From contig CAKPHY010000020.1 in the NCBI GenBank assembly GCA_934162285.1, positions 1-31,649 on the forward strand: a stretch of 31,649 nt of DNA. Direction: 5' to 3'. The stretch comes from an uncultured Bacilli bacterium. Lineage in GTDB: Bacteria > Bacillota_I > Bacilli_A > RF39 > UBA660. How positions within the stretch are numbered: position 1 is the stretch's first letter; the number at the start of each line of letters is the position of its first letter. The position numbers and the translations under genes are program-made. The notes under the pieces were generated by a model, which was given only the letters and a program-made list of their open reading frames with translations, was not told the DNA's origin and made no database searches. Shown here one piece after another: positions 14,925 through 23,464 of this stretch.

Positions 14925-15392
14925 TTAAAATACGTTTTTCAAAACTTTTACATTTTCTTGTCTATTATTTGCTTTTTGTAAAGCTAAATCATGATGACTA
15001 TAATCGCTTTTATTTAATCCATTTATTCTTTTAACAATTAATTCATTTTTAACTCCCCTAATAATATGATTAAAAGCAGCATCAGGATCAATAATAGGAT
15101 AATTTTTATTATACAAATATTCAATCATTTCTTCATGATCAATTGGTTCAAAATAAGATAATTCAATTTCATTTTCTTGAATAAACTTCAAACGTAACCA
15201 ATTTATAAATGTTTCACCTATTTCTTCAGATAAATTCATTTGATAACAAAAAATTACTTTTTCATTGGATTGAATTGCTACTTTAAAATAACCATTCTCG
15301 TTTTCCAAAAGCAAATTATAATTTTGATCACCTAATAATTCAATAGATCCTTCTAATATTTTTAATAACAAACTAATTTCTTTTAATTTCAT
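14925..15392 (-). CDS. Unknown soluble protein
   Basis: This 155-residue protein starts MKLKEISLLLKILEGSIELL and is acidic in its first half. No membrane segment, signal or catalytic motif is recognised. A DPDAAFNHIIRGVKNE segment in the second half may mark a conserved surface. ATG at 15392 follows GGTGAT by four bases; an earlier ATG-like start 12 bases upstream would overlap that site. It sits between the glycine-zipper genes and the ATP-grasp gene on the same strand, each with short gaps. Confidence 0.65.
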   Translation of the reverse strand: MKLKEISLLLKILEGSIELLGDQNYNLLLENENGYFKVAIQSNEKVIFCYQMNLSEEIGETFINWLRLKFIQENEIELSYFEPIDHEEMIEYLYNKNYPIIDPDAAFNHIIRGVKNELIVKRINGLNKSDYSHHDLALQKANNRQENVKVLKNVF

Positions 15393-15444
15393 TTTTATCA
15401 CCAAAAATATTATATTTAATCATTTTTAAATTAATTGTCGAATT

Positions 15445-16308
15445 TTAGTTTTCTCTTACATTTTTAATATCTAAAAAACTACCTAAATACTTATTTCCAT
15501 CTTGAGTATAATAATCAGCTAAACAAGCTCCTGGTGTAAAACTCATCTCTTCCACTATCACTTTTTCGTCATTTTCTTTAAAACCAATTCTTACAAAAGG
15601 AAACTCTTTAGCTAACTTTTTAGACATTCCTAACATTTCTTTTAAATATCTTGGTTTTTTTAAAATATTTTGATTATAATAAATATCTTTACAAACAAAA
15701 ATTTCATTCCACTTTAAATCATAAAACTTCAATTTTTTAGCTATTTTAACTAAAATTACCTTAGGTTTACCATTAAAACAATATATTTTATATTCAATAT
15801 CATTTAAGATTTCTAATTCTTCAATAATTATTTTAGGTTTTATTTTATTAAAATATAATTCTCCTGATTCAATACCATATTTTTCTCTTTGATGATTAAA
15901 AATCTCTTGTTTTAATTTTTTCTTATTTATTTTACTCTTATCTTGACAAACATAATCATAACCATAAAAATTACTCAATTTTAAAATAAATTTATTTGGT
16001 AAATCTTTAAAATTCATTTCAAAAGCATAATTATATTTTTTGATTAACTTAGGTAAATGCTTTTCTTTAATACCTCTACCAACTACAAATAATCTAAATA
16101 AGTAGCGATCACTACAATTAGTAACTAATTGATTATTGTTGTAATTTCTAATTTTTAAAAGCATCAATTTTTCATTAAAACCTACAGGATTATTCAAATC
16201 TAAGTCTTTATTAAATACTTGTTTATATAATTCCTTACTATATTTTTCGTTATGTTTCAAAGATTTAAATTTATTTATTTCTTTTTTTATTTTGTATTTA
16301 AGATTCAT
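15445..16308 (-). CDS. TupA-like ATP-grasp protein
   Basis: The 287-residue protein fits the TupA-like ATP-grasp family, found in bacterial surface-polymer clusters; some members ligate an amino acid to a cell-wall polymer. Seen are NPVGFNEKLMLLKIRN near residue 40, CSDRYLFRLFVVGRG, LPNKFILKLSNFYG, KPKIIIEELEI, YKIYCFNGKPKVILV and a late VEEMSFTPGA with metal-binding acidic residues. ATG at 16308 follows AGGTGGT; upstream in-frame codons precede that site. Its place next to galE, the GT2 gene and anchored proteins fits envelope-polymer synthesis. Substrate unknown. Confidence 0.8.
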   Translation of the reverse strand: MNLKYKIKKEINKFKSLKHNEKYSKELYKQVFNKDLDLNNPVGFNEKLMLLKIRNYNNNQLVTNCSDRYLFRLFVVGRGIKEKHLPKLIKKYNYAFEMNFKDLPNKFILKLSNFYGYDYVCQDKSKINKKKLKQEIFNHQREKYGIESGELYFNKIKPKIIIEELEILNDIEYKIYCFNGKPKVILVKIAKKLKFYDLKWNEIFVCKDIYYNQNILKKPRYLKEMLGMSKKLAKEFPFVRIGFKENDEKVIVEEMSFTPGACLADYYTQDGNKYLGSFLDIKNVREN

Positions 16309-16337
16309 GATACCACCTACCAATAGTATATCATAAC

Positions 16338-16517
16338 TTAACAAAGCTTTAAATAGAAGTTTTCTTTATTGCATAAATAATTGTTTATTAAAAATAAATC
16401 TTGATCTTTAAAATCAAATATTTTTAACTTAATATTAATAACTACTATCTTCTTTAAAACTAGTACCTTTGATTCGTCATTTAAATAAAACTTTAAAAAT
16501 GTTTTAATTACTTTCAT
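16338..16517 (-). CDS. Possible 59-residue protein
   Basis: An open frame starts MKVIKTFLKFYLNDESKVLV and ends NFYLKLC, lysine-, leucine- and isoleucine-rich, 29 bases upstream of the ATP-grasp gene. The ribosome binding site is weak (GAGAA). A TATAAT box lies 22 bases before the start (16539-16544). No family is recognised. In DNA this AT-rich a frame of this length is uncommon by chance but not impossible. The rest of this 238-base gap holds only the terminator of the DUF2828 gene. Confidence 0.35.
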   Translation of the reverse strand: MKVIKTFLKFYLNDESKVLVLKKIVVINIKLKIFDFKDQDLFLINNYLCNKENFYLKLC

Positions 16518-16560
16518 AATATTCTCATTTTAAAGTATATTATAAAGATTTTTTACAAAT

Positions 16561-16592
16561 AAAAAATTAAAGTTTAAAAGCTTTAATTTTTT
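16561..16592 (-). terminator. Terminator of the DUF2828 gene
   Basis: AAAATTAAAG and CTTTAATTTTTT form a perfect ten-pair stem around an eight-base loop, with a T-run on the minus strand. The stem contains the stop codon. Confidence 0.75.
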
Positions 16593-18016
16593 AACATTTC
16601 TAAATAAATTGCTAATTTATTTAACATTAAATTATTTATAGTGTTATTTTCTGGTAAAAATAAATCACTTAATATATTAATAGAAAAACCATTAATCATG
16701 ATTACATCTTGATCAAATTTAGTAGCAGGAACACCATGAACAGCCCCTATAACATTCCAGAAAATAATTATTGGTAATTTATAACCAACAACTTTAAAAG
16801 CTTGTTGCCAACCGCTTAAATTAGTTCCGTAAACAGAATAAACACCTTTATCAAATTCCATATCAGAAATAATTAATAAATGACTTGGTAAATCTTCTTG
16901 TTTTAAATTATTTTCAATAGCAGTTTTAAGAATTAACTCAAAAGCTTTATCAATATCCGTATTTTCACAACAAAAAGGAATATTTTTTATTTTTTCTTTA
17001 ATTGTATTACCTTTAATTTCACATAAATGTGGTTCTTTAGAAAAAGTAATAAAATGATTTTTAAACATGCCATTATTATGTTCTGCTGTATAAATAGCAA
17101 GTCCTATAGCAGTTGCATAAGGAATTGCATGATAAGTTGTCATAGAGCCAGAAGTATCAGCCATTACTAAAACATTAGTATTACAACCATTTAAAACATC
17201 TTTTTGGTTTTGCCACATCAAATTATATAAATCATCATCAACATCATTATCCCATAATAATTTATTTATAATTTCGTAAGCAAATAAACCTTCTGTGTTA
17301 ATTTTAGCTGAACCGCTTTTAACTTGCTCTTTATAATTTAAGTACTTATCTTTCATGTTATTAATATAAGCATTATTATATTTTAATAAAGCTTTAGTTG
17401 GAACTTTATTAAAATCAATATTTTCGTAAGTTCTTTCAGTCAAATTTTTTTCAACAATGTTAAGTTTACTTCTTAATTTAGCCAGTAACTTACGATATTC
17501 TTTTTCAGTCATTTTTAATTCAAACATAAGTTTTTTAGCTATTTCATTATTTATACCATGAGTACGATGACTTGGTAACCATTTGGCAAGCAATGATGGA
17601 TTTTCAGCTTCTAAATCAAGTTTTAATTGATTTTTTATTAAGGAAACGACATTATCATTTATAGGAGTATCTAATCCTTCTAAAATGTAATCATATCTAC
17701 CAAGTTCACTGATAAAAGGTAAAATTCTTAAAGCACATGCAGGATGATTAAGACATAAATATTTAAAAATGATCTTAAAAATTCTTCGTTCGCCTTTACC
17801 ATTTCTAATATCTAATATATAAAGTAAATTGGCTAAAGCTAAATCTTCATTTTCAAGTAAAGCATTATTAAATAAATTTATGATTTTTTCTTCAGAATTA
17901 TATCTTGAAGTCATAGTAAAAACATCTAAATTACTATCATATGTTGTTAAATAATAATTAGATCCTCTAGTGTTTGTTACTGTATTATTCTTTTTCATTC
18001 CTTCTAATAAATTCAT
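16583..18016 (-). CDS. DUF2828 family protein: HEAT-like N-terminus plus vWA domain (Ro60-like architecture)
   Basis: The 477-residue protein has a helical N-terminal part, including LYILDIRNGKGERRIFK near 66-83 and FISELGRYDYILEG, then a von Willebrand A domain. The metal-ion site DTSGSM is at about 287-292 and later LLIISDMEFD. DUF2828 proteins share this order with TROVE/Ro60 proteins, which bind Y RNAs and misfolded RNA; the relation is structural and not proof of RNA binding here. ATG at 18016 is chosen because GGGTGAT lies four bases before it. The upstream region has a 20-base palindrome and a long-range stem. Confidence 0.82.
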   Translation of the reverse strand: MNLLEGMKKNNTVTNTRGSNYYLTTYDSNLDVFTMTSRYNSEEKIINLFNNALLENEDLALANLLYILDIRNGKGERRIFKIIFKYLCLNHPACALRILPFISELGRYDYILEGLDTPINDNVVSLIKNQLKLDLEAENPSLLAKWLPSHRTHGINNEIAKKLMFELKMTEKEYRKLLAKLRSKLNIVEKNLTERTYENIDFNKVPTKALLKYNNAYINNMKDKYLNYKEQVKSGSAKINTEGLFAYEIINKLLWDNDVDDDLYNLMWQNQKDVLNGCNTNVLVMADTSGSMTTYHAIPYATAIGLAIYTAEHNNGMFKNHFITFSKEPHLCEIKGNTIKEKIKNIPFCCENTDIDKAFELILKTAIENNLKQEDLPSHLLIISDMEFDKGVYSVYGTNLSGWQQAFKVVGYKLPIIIFWNVIGAVHGVPATKFDQDVIMINGFSINILSDLFLPENNTINNLMLNKLAIYLEMLKN

Positions 18017-18038
18017 AAGCATCACCCTTTAAAATTAC

Positions 18039-18088
18039 AAGACACAAAAATATAAACCAACTAATTAAATAAATGCTGTAAGTGTCTT
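18039..18088 (-). other. Leader stem upstream of the DUF2828 gene
   Basis: On the minus strand AAGACAC (18082-18088) pairs perfectly with GTGTCTT (18039-18045) around a 36-base loop, ending 22 bases before the start codon. It could be a regulatory leader or a small RNA partner of the Ro60-like protein. No Y RNA consensus is claimed. Confidence 0.3.
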
Positions 18089-18100
18089 TCTCAAACAACA

Positions 18101-18120
18101 AAATCATTATATAATGATTT
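18101..18120. promoter_or_regulatory. Perfect 20-base palindrome, possible operator
   Basis: AAATCATTAT followed by its exact complement ATAATGATTT. It contains TATAAT on both strands and lies between the HTH gene terminator and the DUF2828 gene, a fitting site for repressor binding over a promoter. Confidence 0.45.
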
Positions 18121-18123
18121 CTA

Positions 18124-18150
18124 AAAAAAATGGTCGCTTTTAAAGCGACA
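18124..18150 (-). terminator. Terminator of the small HTH-like gene
   Basis: GTCGCTT-TAA-AAGCGAC (18133-18149) followed on the minus strand by CA and eight Ts. It lies a few bases after the stop codon at 18156. Confidence 0.85.
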
Positions 18151-18155
18151 AATGC

Positions 18156-18521
18156 TTACAATGAAGCTTTACAAAAGGTATATAGATAATCATTGATTTG
18201 ATCTAAATCATAAACGTTATTATCTAAGCAATAAGATATAATTAAATCAAACTTACTATTGCTTAAAGAATATCCTGCTGAATTTAATAATTTATTAAGT
18301 TCAACTTTTGATAATTTTAAAGCTAAACATAATTTGATAATTACATTACGACGAGGAATATAATTACTATTACATCTTATTTTAGAAAATAACTTTCTAT
18401 CTATATTGACCTTTTTATAAACATCCGCATCTTTATAACCACTTTTATCAATAAAAGAAAAAAGCAATTCATTAAAACTGGATGTTTTACTATAATTTAA
18501 ATATTCACTTATTGAATTCAT
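18156..18521 (-). CDS. Small XRE/HTH-like regulator
   Basis: The 121-residue protein starts MNSISEYLNYSKTSSFNELL and has a helical core with DVYKKVNIDRKLFSKIRCN and RRNVIIKLCLALKLSKVELN, then LLNSAGYSLSNS. That layout fits a divergent Cro/C1-type helix-turn-helix with a C-terminal helical extension. ATG at 18521 follows a strong AGAGGAGG site. A consensus-like promoter and a short hairpin (ACTGAA/TTCAGT, 18538-18554) lie upstream. It probably regulates its own locus and perhaps the adjacent DUF2828 gene, by inference from position and the nearby palindrome. Confidence 0.65.
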   Translation of the reverse strand: MNSISEYLNYSKTSSFNELLFSFIDKSGYKDADVYKKVNIDRKLFSKIRCNSNYIPRRNVIIKLCLALKLSKVELNKLLNSAGYSLSNSKFDLIISYCLDNNVYDLDQINDYLYTFCKASL

Positions 18522-18605
18522 AAGAACTCCTCCTCTAACTGAACTAACTTCAGTCCCATACCAAATGTTCATGAGGAAATCAACAAATATTTAAATTACG
18601 AATTA

Positions 18606-18634
18606 ATTATATAACATAAATAAACATTTTACAA
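18606..18634 (-). promoter_or_regulatory. Promoter of the HTH-like gene
   Basis: On the minus strand TTGTAA (18629-18634), a 17-base spacer and TATAAT (18606-18611). This predicts a leader of about 80 bases that includes the ACTGAA/TTCAGT hairpin just before the ribosome binding site. Confidence 0.7.
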
Positions 18635-18746
18635 ATTAATGTGTATTTATAAATTATTGAACCAAGTTTCAAAAATGAGCGATTGTTATAATGTAACTTT
18701 AAATTTCTTTTTTAATTGATTTTAAATAAAGTATTTAAGACATACA

Positions 18747-18788
18747 AAAATCGAAGAAACGCTAAATATTTAGTTTTTCCTCGATTTT
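18747..18788 (-). terminator. Strong terminator after the RloB gene
   Basis: A 13-pair outer stem (AAAATCGAGGAAA with TTTCTTCGATTTT, one G-U) encloses a second palindrome CTAAATATTTAG. A short T-run follows on the minus strand. Confidence 0.7.
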
Positions 18789-18802
18789 ATCATTAAAATT
18801 TA

Positions 18803-19435
18803 TTAACTTTTTTTAATTAAATATTCAACAATTTTGTATACTTCAGTATTGGGGTTGGCTTCAACTGTTCCTATTTTTCGAATATTATCAATTTGATACT
18901 CTTCTAGTTTTTTTGCACGCTCAATTGCCGAATCTATCTTTTCGATAATATCAGGATAAATATTAATGTTTTTTGCATATTTTGGATAATAGCTTTTTAA
19001 TCTTTTTATTATTTCTTCATTGTTCATATTTGCAGTTGTATAATCATAATGCAATAAAAACCATAATTCAAAGCAAGGAGATGATGTAATTACTTTTATA
19101 TTATTTTTCTTTGCTAGTTGAATAGCATCTTCGATTATTTTATTTTTATTAGGATCAACATCTGTATCAAAAATACAATATGCGATATCATCGTCTCGTA
19201 AATCTAAATCTTTTATTTCTTTAATTAACATCTTAACTAATTTTAATGGATCAGTATTATTTCCCTTAGCATATGTAATGTTATATGTTTTTTTACCATC
19301 TTCAAAATTATTGAAATATATCTTTTCGGTTTTATTTTTTCCTTCTGCTGCGATTAATATTTTACTCTTTCGCTTTCTGATTTTTCTTACTCTATCTTTA
19401 CTAATTATTCTATTATGTTCTATTCTTCTTCCCAT
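18803..19435 (-). CDS. rloB: RloB-family protein (AbiLii-like)
   Basis: The 210-residue protein matches RloB, a TOPRIM-like nuclease-type fold. KILIAAEGKNKTEKIYFNNF near 25-44 carries the conserved Glu, YCIFDTDVDPNKNK near 87-100 the acidic triad, and CFELWFLLHYD near 121-131 the RloB signature. RloB is encoded with the ATPase RloA in restriction loci and in AbiL-type abortive infection, where it is the likely effector. Here its start overlaps the RloA stop by 16 bases, so the two are made together. The basic N-terminus (RVRKIRKRKSK) may bind nucleic acid. Confidence 0.88.
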   Translation of the reverse strand: MGRRIEHNRIISKDRVRKIRKRKSKILIAAEGKNKTEKIYFNNFEDGKKTYNITYAKGNNTDPLKLVKMLIKEIKDLDLRDDDIAYCIFDTDVDPNKNKIIEDAIQLAKKNNIKVITSSPCFELWFLLHYDYTTANMNNEEIIKRLKSYYPKYAKNINIYPDIIEKIDSAIERAKKLEEYQIDNIRKIGTVEANPNTEVYKIVEYLIKKS

Positions 19436-20664
19436 AAATTAAAATCATTTTTGATAAAAGGAACAGCTCCATATCTACCAAGCATATATCCTCTCTCAAT
19501 ATTTTCCATTTTTCTCACAGAAAAATCACTTAAAGGATATAAATCACTTATTCCAGTATTATCATCTTTTTCTGTAAACCATATTTGATCTCTTCTGAGA
19601 ATATTTAATTTTAATAAATTAGTATCGTGAGTATTAAATATTAACTGTGCACCATTTTTATTTACATCGGGATCATTAAACATTTGAACTATCATTTCTA
19701 CCAAATATGGGTGTAAACTTCTATCTAATTCATCTACTACTACAACTCTTTTATTACTTAATGCATCCATAATAAAGGGAATAAAACAAAAAATAATTTG
19801 AGTTCCCATTGATTCTTCTTCATATGATAATTCAACATCAGAACCTTTGTGTTTAAATAATGCTGTAAACACTTTAGGTTTTTCTTTCATGTTCATTCCC
19901 ATTTTAATAAAATCAGGTATTGCAACTAATACATCATCTGGAACATCGGTTTCTAAAACTTTATAATCTTCTATATTAAAATCTGCTTTTCTTAGAAAAT
20001 CTAATGTGAAATTTTTTAATTCTTTATCATTTTTTAAATACTCTTTTAAAGCCAAATCTCTAAGACCTGCCAAATTATTAAAAGTATTAATATCGGCACT
20101 TAAAAATTTATAAGGAATTTTTGTCTTTTCATAATTCCAGTTGGTTGCAGTAGCAATAAAAAATTTATTTGGTGCATTTTTAGAAGCAATGTCATTCAAT
20201 ATTTTTTCATCTTTTTGCGGAAATGAATAATCATTAGCATTAAATCTATCAAAAATTTTTGTTTCGCGCCCATTAGGATAATAATATAAATATTCTTCAT
20301 ATATTTTATTGGAATCTGCTACAAATCCATAGACATATCGCACGTCATCAGCAATAAACTTAATTTCAAATTCACTGGGTTTATTAATTGTATCTTTATC
20401 GAATTTAAATGGTATAATTGGTAATTTTGCATTTATATTCACAACATTGGAACTTTTTAACATAGATATCACAATAGTCAATATTTTAAATAAGTTAGTT
20501 TTTCCTGATGCATTTGCACCATATATTGCATTTGTTTTTAACACCTTTCGATCATTAAATACAATATAATTATCATCTAATCCATTTGTAGCGTTTGCAA
20601 GCATACTAAATGTAACTTTATCTTTAAATGATAAAAAATTAGCAATACTAAATTCTAATATCAT
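19420..20664 (-). CDS. rloA: RloA-family AAA ATPase (AbiLi-like)
   Basis: The 414-residue ATPase is of the OLD/RecF-like AAA type. It begins ILEFSIANFLSFKDKV, with Walker A GANASGKT at 49-56, an ABC-like LSYEEESMGTQ signature near 285, Walker B VVVDELDRSLHP near 310, and a late NTHDTNLLK H-loop. It partners RloB. The pair resembles AbiL phage defence, in which the ATPase is thought to sense infection and control the nuclease-like partner. Start ATG follows AAAGGAGGG, the strongest site in the window, and a separate promoter precedes it. Confidence 0.9.
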   Translation of the reverse strand: MILEFSIANFLSFKDKVTFSMLANATNGLDDNYIVFNDRKVLKTNAIYGANASGKTNLFKILTIVISMLKSSNVVNINAKLPIIPFKFDKDTINKPSEFEIKFIADDVRYVYGFVADSNKIYEEYLYYYPNGRETKIFDRFNANDYSFPQKDEKILNDIASKNAPNKFFIATATNWNYEKTKIPYKFLSADINTFNNLAGLRDLALKEYLKNDKELKNFTLDFLRKADFNIEDYKVLETDVPDDVLVAIPDFIKMGMNMKEKPKVFTALFKHKGSDVELSYEEESMGTQIIFCFIPFIMDALSNKRVVVVDELDRSLHPYLVEMIVQMFNDPDVNKNGAQLIFNTHDTNLLKLNILRRDQIWFTEKDDNTGISDLYPLSDFSVRKMENIERGYMLGRYGAVPFIKNDFNLWEEE

Positions 20665-20692
20665 ATATTTTCCCTCCTTTTTTTCTAATAAT

Positions 20693-20721
20693 AGTATATG
20701 TTAATTTTCATATAAAAACAA
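20693..20721 (-). promoter_or_regulatory. Promoter of the rloA-rloB operon
   Basis: On the minus strand TTGTTT (20716-20721), a 17-base spacer and TATACT (20693-20698), 30 bases upstream of the ATG. The rest of the 211-base gap up to recO is AT-rich with only the recO terminator. Confidence 0.55.
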
Positions 20722-20817
20722 GACTTTTAGATATTTTATTTTACTTTTTTGCATTTTTTATGCGTTTTATTGATTTATTTTATTAAATATTACATTTTAT
20801 CTAAAATTTAAATAAAT

Positions 20818-20839
20818 AAAAAGACTACTTTGGGTAGTC
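20818..20839 (-). terminator. Terminator of the recO operon
   Basis: GACTAC-CCAAA-GTAGTC followed on the minus strand by five Ts. It isolates the housekeeping block from the RloAB operon. Confidence 0.8.
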
Positions 20840-20875
20840 ATTAAATTATATTAAATTTGGAATATTTCCATATAT

Positions 20876-21607
20876 TTATAAATTTTTTAAAGCCTTAATA
20901 AAATTTTTTGATTTTAAATAAAGTCCAGTATATCTTTCATAATAATTATCAAGAAAATTATTTATTTCATTTTTTATATTATCACTTACATTTATTTTTT
21001 CAATTTTTTCAAGATCAAGATAATAATATATACGAATCATTTTTAAAGTTTTAGGCGATACAATATAATCATTTTTAAAACACTTATTACAAACAAAACC
21101 ACCAGCACTCGATGATAAAGTCTTAATATTAGTTTTAGTTCCACACACACTACAACAATCAATTATTGGTGTTACACCTAAATAATCTAAATATTTTAAT
21201 TCTAAAATATTCATAATTACTAAGCCATCATAACCTGCATTTATTTTTAAGATTGCTGCTATCGCCATATCAAAGACTGATTCATTAAAATGCGTTCTAC
21301 TTACTTGTTCTGTTAATTCTAAAATATAACTAACATAACTAATTTTCTCAATATCTTTTTTTATATTTTTTAAATTATCTATTATTGTTGCATTTATTAA
21401 AAGTGAAAGCTTGTCTTTTTTATATTGAATATTAAACTTAGCATATGTAAGTTTTTCAGTAAAAGAGTGAAGTTCACTTTTTAATTGCTTAGCTCCTTTA
21501 GCTAAAACACTGATTACACCATATTCTCTTGTTAAAATTGTTAAAATCTTGCTTGTTTCCGAGTAAGATCTTTCAGTTATAATTATACCTTCTACTTCTA
21601 CTAACAT
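20876..21607 (-). CDS. recO: DNA repair protein RecO
   Basis: The 243-residue protein loads RecA on SSB-coated single strands in the RecFOR pathway. The N-terminal OB fold shows VEGIIITERSYSETSKILTI and the later VISVLAKGAKQLKS. A zinc site is seen as CCSVCG (about residues 145-150) and CNKC (about 167-170). The length is typical. It follows yqzL and era, the conserved Bacillota order. ATG is 1 base after the yqzL stop region. Confidence 0.95.
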   Translation of the reverse strand: MLVEVEGIIITERSYSETSKILTILTREYGVISVLAKGAKQLKSELHSFTEKLTYAKFNIQYKKDKLSLLINATIIDNLKNIKKDIEKISYVSYILELTEQVSRTHFNESVFDMAIAAILKINAGYDGLVIMNILELKYLDYLGVTPIIDCCSVCGTKTNIKTLSSSAGGFVCNKCFKNDYIVSPKTLKMIRIYYYLDLEKIEKINVSDNIKNEINNFLDNYYERYTGLYLKSKNFIKALKNL

Positions 21608-21608
21608 T

Positions 21609-21698
21609 TTATTTCTTTCTACTTAATTCTTTCCACTTTAAATAATATTCAATCTTTCCTGTATTTTTAAATAACTGCCACAATAAATCTTTATCCAT
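21609..21698 (-). CDS. yqzL: Short YqzL-like protein
   Basis: A 29-residue frame, MDKDLLWQLFKNTGKIEYYL and a further nine residues, sits exactly between era and recO. This is where Bacillota carry yqzL, and it matches that family's core pattern of WxLFxxTGxIExYL. AGGTGAT stands three bases before the ATG. It is shorter than the ~47 residues in Bacillus. The family's role is unknown. Confidence 0.75.
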   Translation of the reverse strand: MDKDLLWQLFKNTGKIEYYLKWKELSRKK

Positions 21699-21736
21699 AT
21701 CATCACCTAATATATGATATTCACTTTTATAATTTT

Positions 21737-22630
21737 TTATTCGTTTTCTTTAAAATCTTCAAAACCAAATTCTGACAAATATTGATCTTTATCACGCCAT
21801 TTAGGTATTACTTTAACAAATAAGTCTAAATAAACCTTTTTATTAAGTAAAGCTTCAATATCTTTTCTAGCTTCAATACCGATTTCTTTAATCATCGATC
21901 CATGAGCTCCTACTATTATTTTTTTAATGCTCGCACGATCAACTATTATAGAAGCATTTATAACATAACTATTTCCTGATCTTTCAAAAGCTTCAACCAT
22001 AACAGTTGTGCCATGAGGAATTTCTTTTTCAGTCAAGTTAAATATTTTTTCACGAATAATTTCAGCAACTAAAAATTTAACACTTCTTGTTGTATATTCA
22101 TCTTGATCATAATAAATAGGTCCTTCATTTAATTCTTCTTTAATTACTTTAATTAAACGATCAACATTATCATTACGCATAGCTGATATTGGTACAATTG
22201 CTTTAAAATCATATTTATCTTTGATAGAAGCAATTTTCAAATATAATTCTTCTTTAGTTATTAAATCAATTTTATTTATTACTAAAATAATAGGTTTTCC
22301 TGTGATTTTTAGTCTTTCTAAAACAAAATCATCACCACGACCCCATTCTTCTTTAGCTGACACTAAAAAAAGTAAAACGTCATTATCATCAATCGTATAA
22401 TACGCTTGTTTGTTCAAATATGTTCCTAGTTTATGATTAGGTTTATGAATACCTGGAGTATCTACAAAGACAATCTGTGAATCAGAATCATTATAAATAC
22501 CTTTAATGATATTTCTAGTTGTCTGAGGTTTTTTAGATACTATCGCGATTTTTTCACCTATTAAAGTATTAATCAAAGTTGATTTTCCAACATTTGGTCT
22601 TCCTATTAATCCTACAAATCCTGTTTTCAT
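21737..22630 (-). CDS. era: GTPase Era, ribosome assembly factor
   Basis: The 297-residue GTPase binds the 3' end of 16S rRNA and helps mature the small subunit. Seen in order: G1 GRPNVGKST at 10-18, VSKKPQTTRN switch I, G3 DTPGIHKP near 58, G4 NKID near 120, and a KH domain with IIVGAHGSMIKEIG near 240. The start overlaps the cdd stop as ATGA, so translation is coupled. All motifs are intact. Confidence 0.97.
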   Translation of the reverse strand: MKTGFVGLIGRPNVGKSTLINTLIGEKIAIVSKKPQTTRNIIKGIYNDSDSQIVFVDTPGIHKPNHKLGTYLNKQAYYTIDDNDVLLFLVSAKEEWGRGDDFVLERLKITGKPIILVINKIDLITKEELYLKIASIKDKYDFKAIVPISAMRNDNVDRLIKVIKEELNEGPIYYDQDEYTTRSVKFLVAEIIREKIFNLTEKEIPHGTTVMVEAFERSGNSYVINASIIVDRASIKKIIVGAHGSMIKEIGIEARKDIEALLNKKVYLDLFVKVIPKWRDKDQYLSEFGFEDFKENE

Positions 22631-23010
22631 TTTAAATCCTCATCAGAGAAAGGATATGGGCATAACTCACTTACTGTATGAGCTATCATTTCCCCATTTT
22701 CTTTCACACAATAAACTTTCTTATCTTTTTCAAAAAATTCTAAAATTACTTGACGACATGCCATACATGGCCAACCTTCACTACCATTTTCAAGCATAAT
22801 ATATATTGCTTCAAAATCAAAGCGTTTATAACCACTTGCTATAGCACTTGCTATCGCATTTCTTTCTGCACAGATACTGGTATAATTGGCATTCTCAACA
22901 TTAACACCAGCATAATACTTACCATCTTTCATCTTAACAATAGCTGCAACATGAAATTTCGAATACGGCGCATAAGAATTTCTAAGTAAATTCTTTAAAC
23001 TTTCTTTCAT
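22627..23010 (-). CDS. cdd: Cytidine deaminase
   Basis: The 127-residue enzyme deaminates cytidine and deoxycytidine to the uridine forms for salvage. The zinc site is complete: CAERNAI near residue 47 with the catalytic Glu, and PCMACRQ near 83. NSYAPYSKFHVAA near the start is also typical. It lies between ybeY and era, as in Bacillus, but without the dgkA that often stands there. Confidence 0.96.
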   Translation of the reverse strand: MKESLKNLLRNSYAPYSKFHVAAIVKMKDGKYYAGVNVENANYTSICAERNAIASAIASGYKRFDFEAIYIMLENGSEGWPCMACRQVILEFFEKDKKVYCVKENGEMIAHTVSELCPYPFSDEDLK

Positions 23011-23012
23011 TT

Positions 23013-23462
23013 TTAACTCCTTTTTATTCCATATTTATCTAATATTTCTTCTTGTAAACCAAACATTACTTTTTCATCTTCTGGCTTCATATGATCATAA
23101 CCTAGTAAATGTAAAAGGCCATGAATAGTTAAAAATGATAACTCACGTTTTAAACTATGACCATAATCTAATGCTTGAGAACGAGCTTTATCAATTGAAA
23201 TATAAACATCACCCAAAAGACGAATGTTTTCAAATTCAATATCTTTATGATCTTCTAAAGCAAAAGAAATAACATCTGTTTCACGATCAATACCACGATA
23301 TTCACGATTCATTTCATGAATTCTTGGATTATCAATAATTATAATGTTAAATTCAGCATTTTTGATTTTTAAATAATCAAGTGCAAAATCTAAAAGTGGT
23401 TTTAAAGTTTCAAGTTCTTCAATTTTTTCATCAGTTTCATTAAATATTTCAAAATTATTCAT
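23013..23462 (-). CDS. ybeY: Endoribonuclease YbeY (rRNA maturation factor)
   Basis: The 149-residue metalloprotein has the signature HGLLHLLGYDH (HxxxHxxxxxH, zinc ligands) near residue 118. Upstream are MNREYRGIDRETDVISFA and ELSFLTIHG. It takes part in 16S rRNA 3' maturation and 70S quality control, working with Era, its near neighbour. Two bases separate it from the VanZ gene upstream. Confidence 0.95.
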   Translation of the reverse strand: MNNFEIFNETDEKIEELETLKPLLDFALDYLKIKNAEFNIIIIDNPRIHEMNREYRGIDRETDVISFALEDHKDIEFENIRLLGDVYISIDKARSQALDYGHSLKRELSFLTIHGLLHLLGYDHMKPEDEKVMFGLQEEILDKYGIKRS

Positions 23463-23464
23463 TT

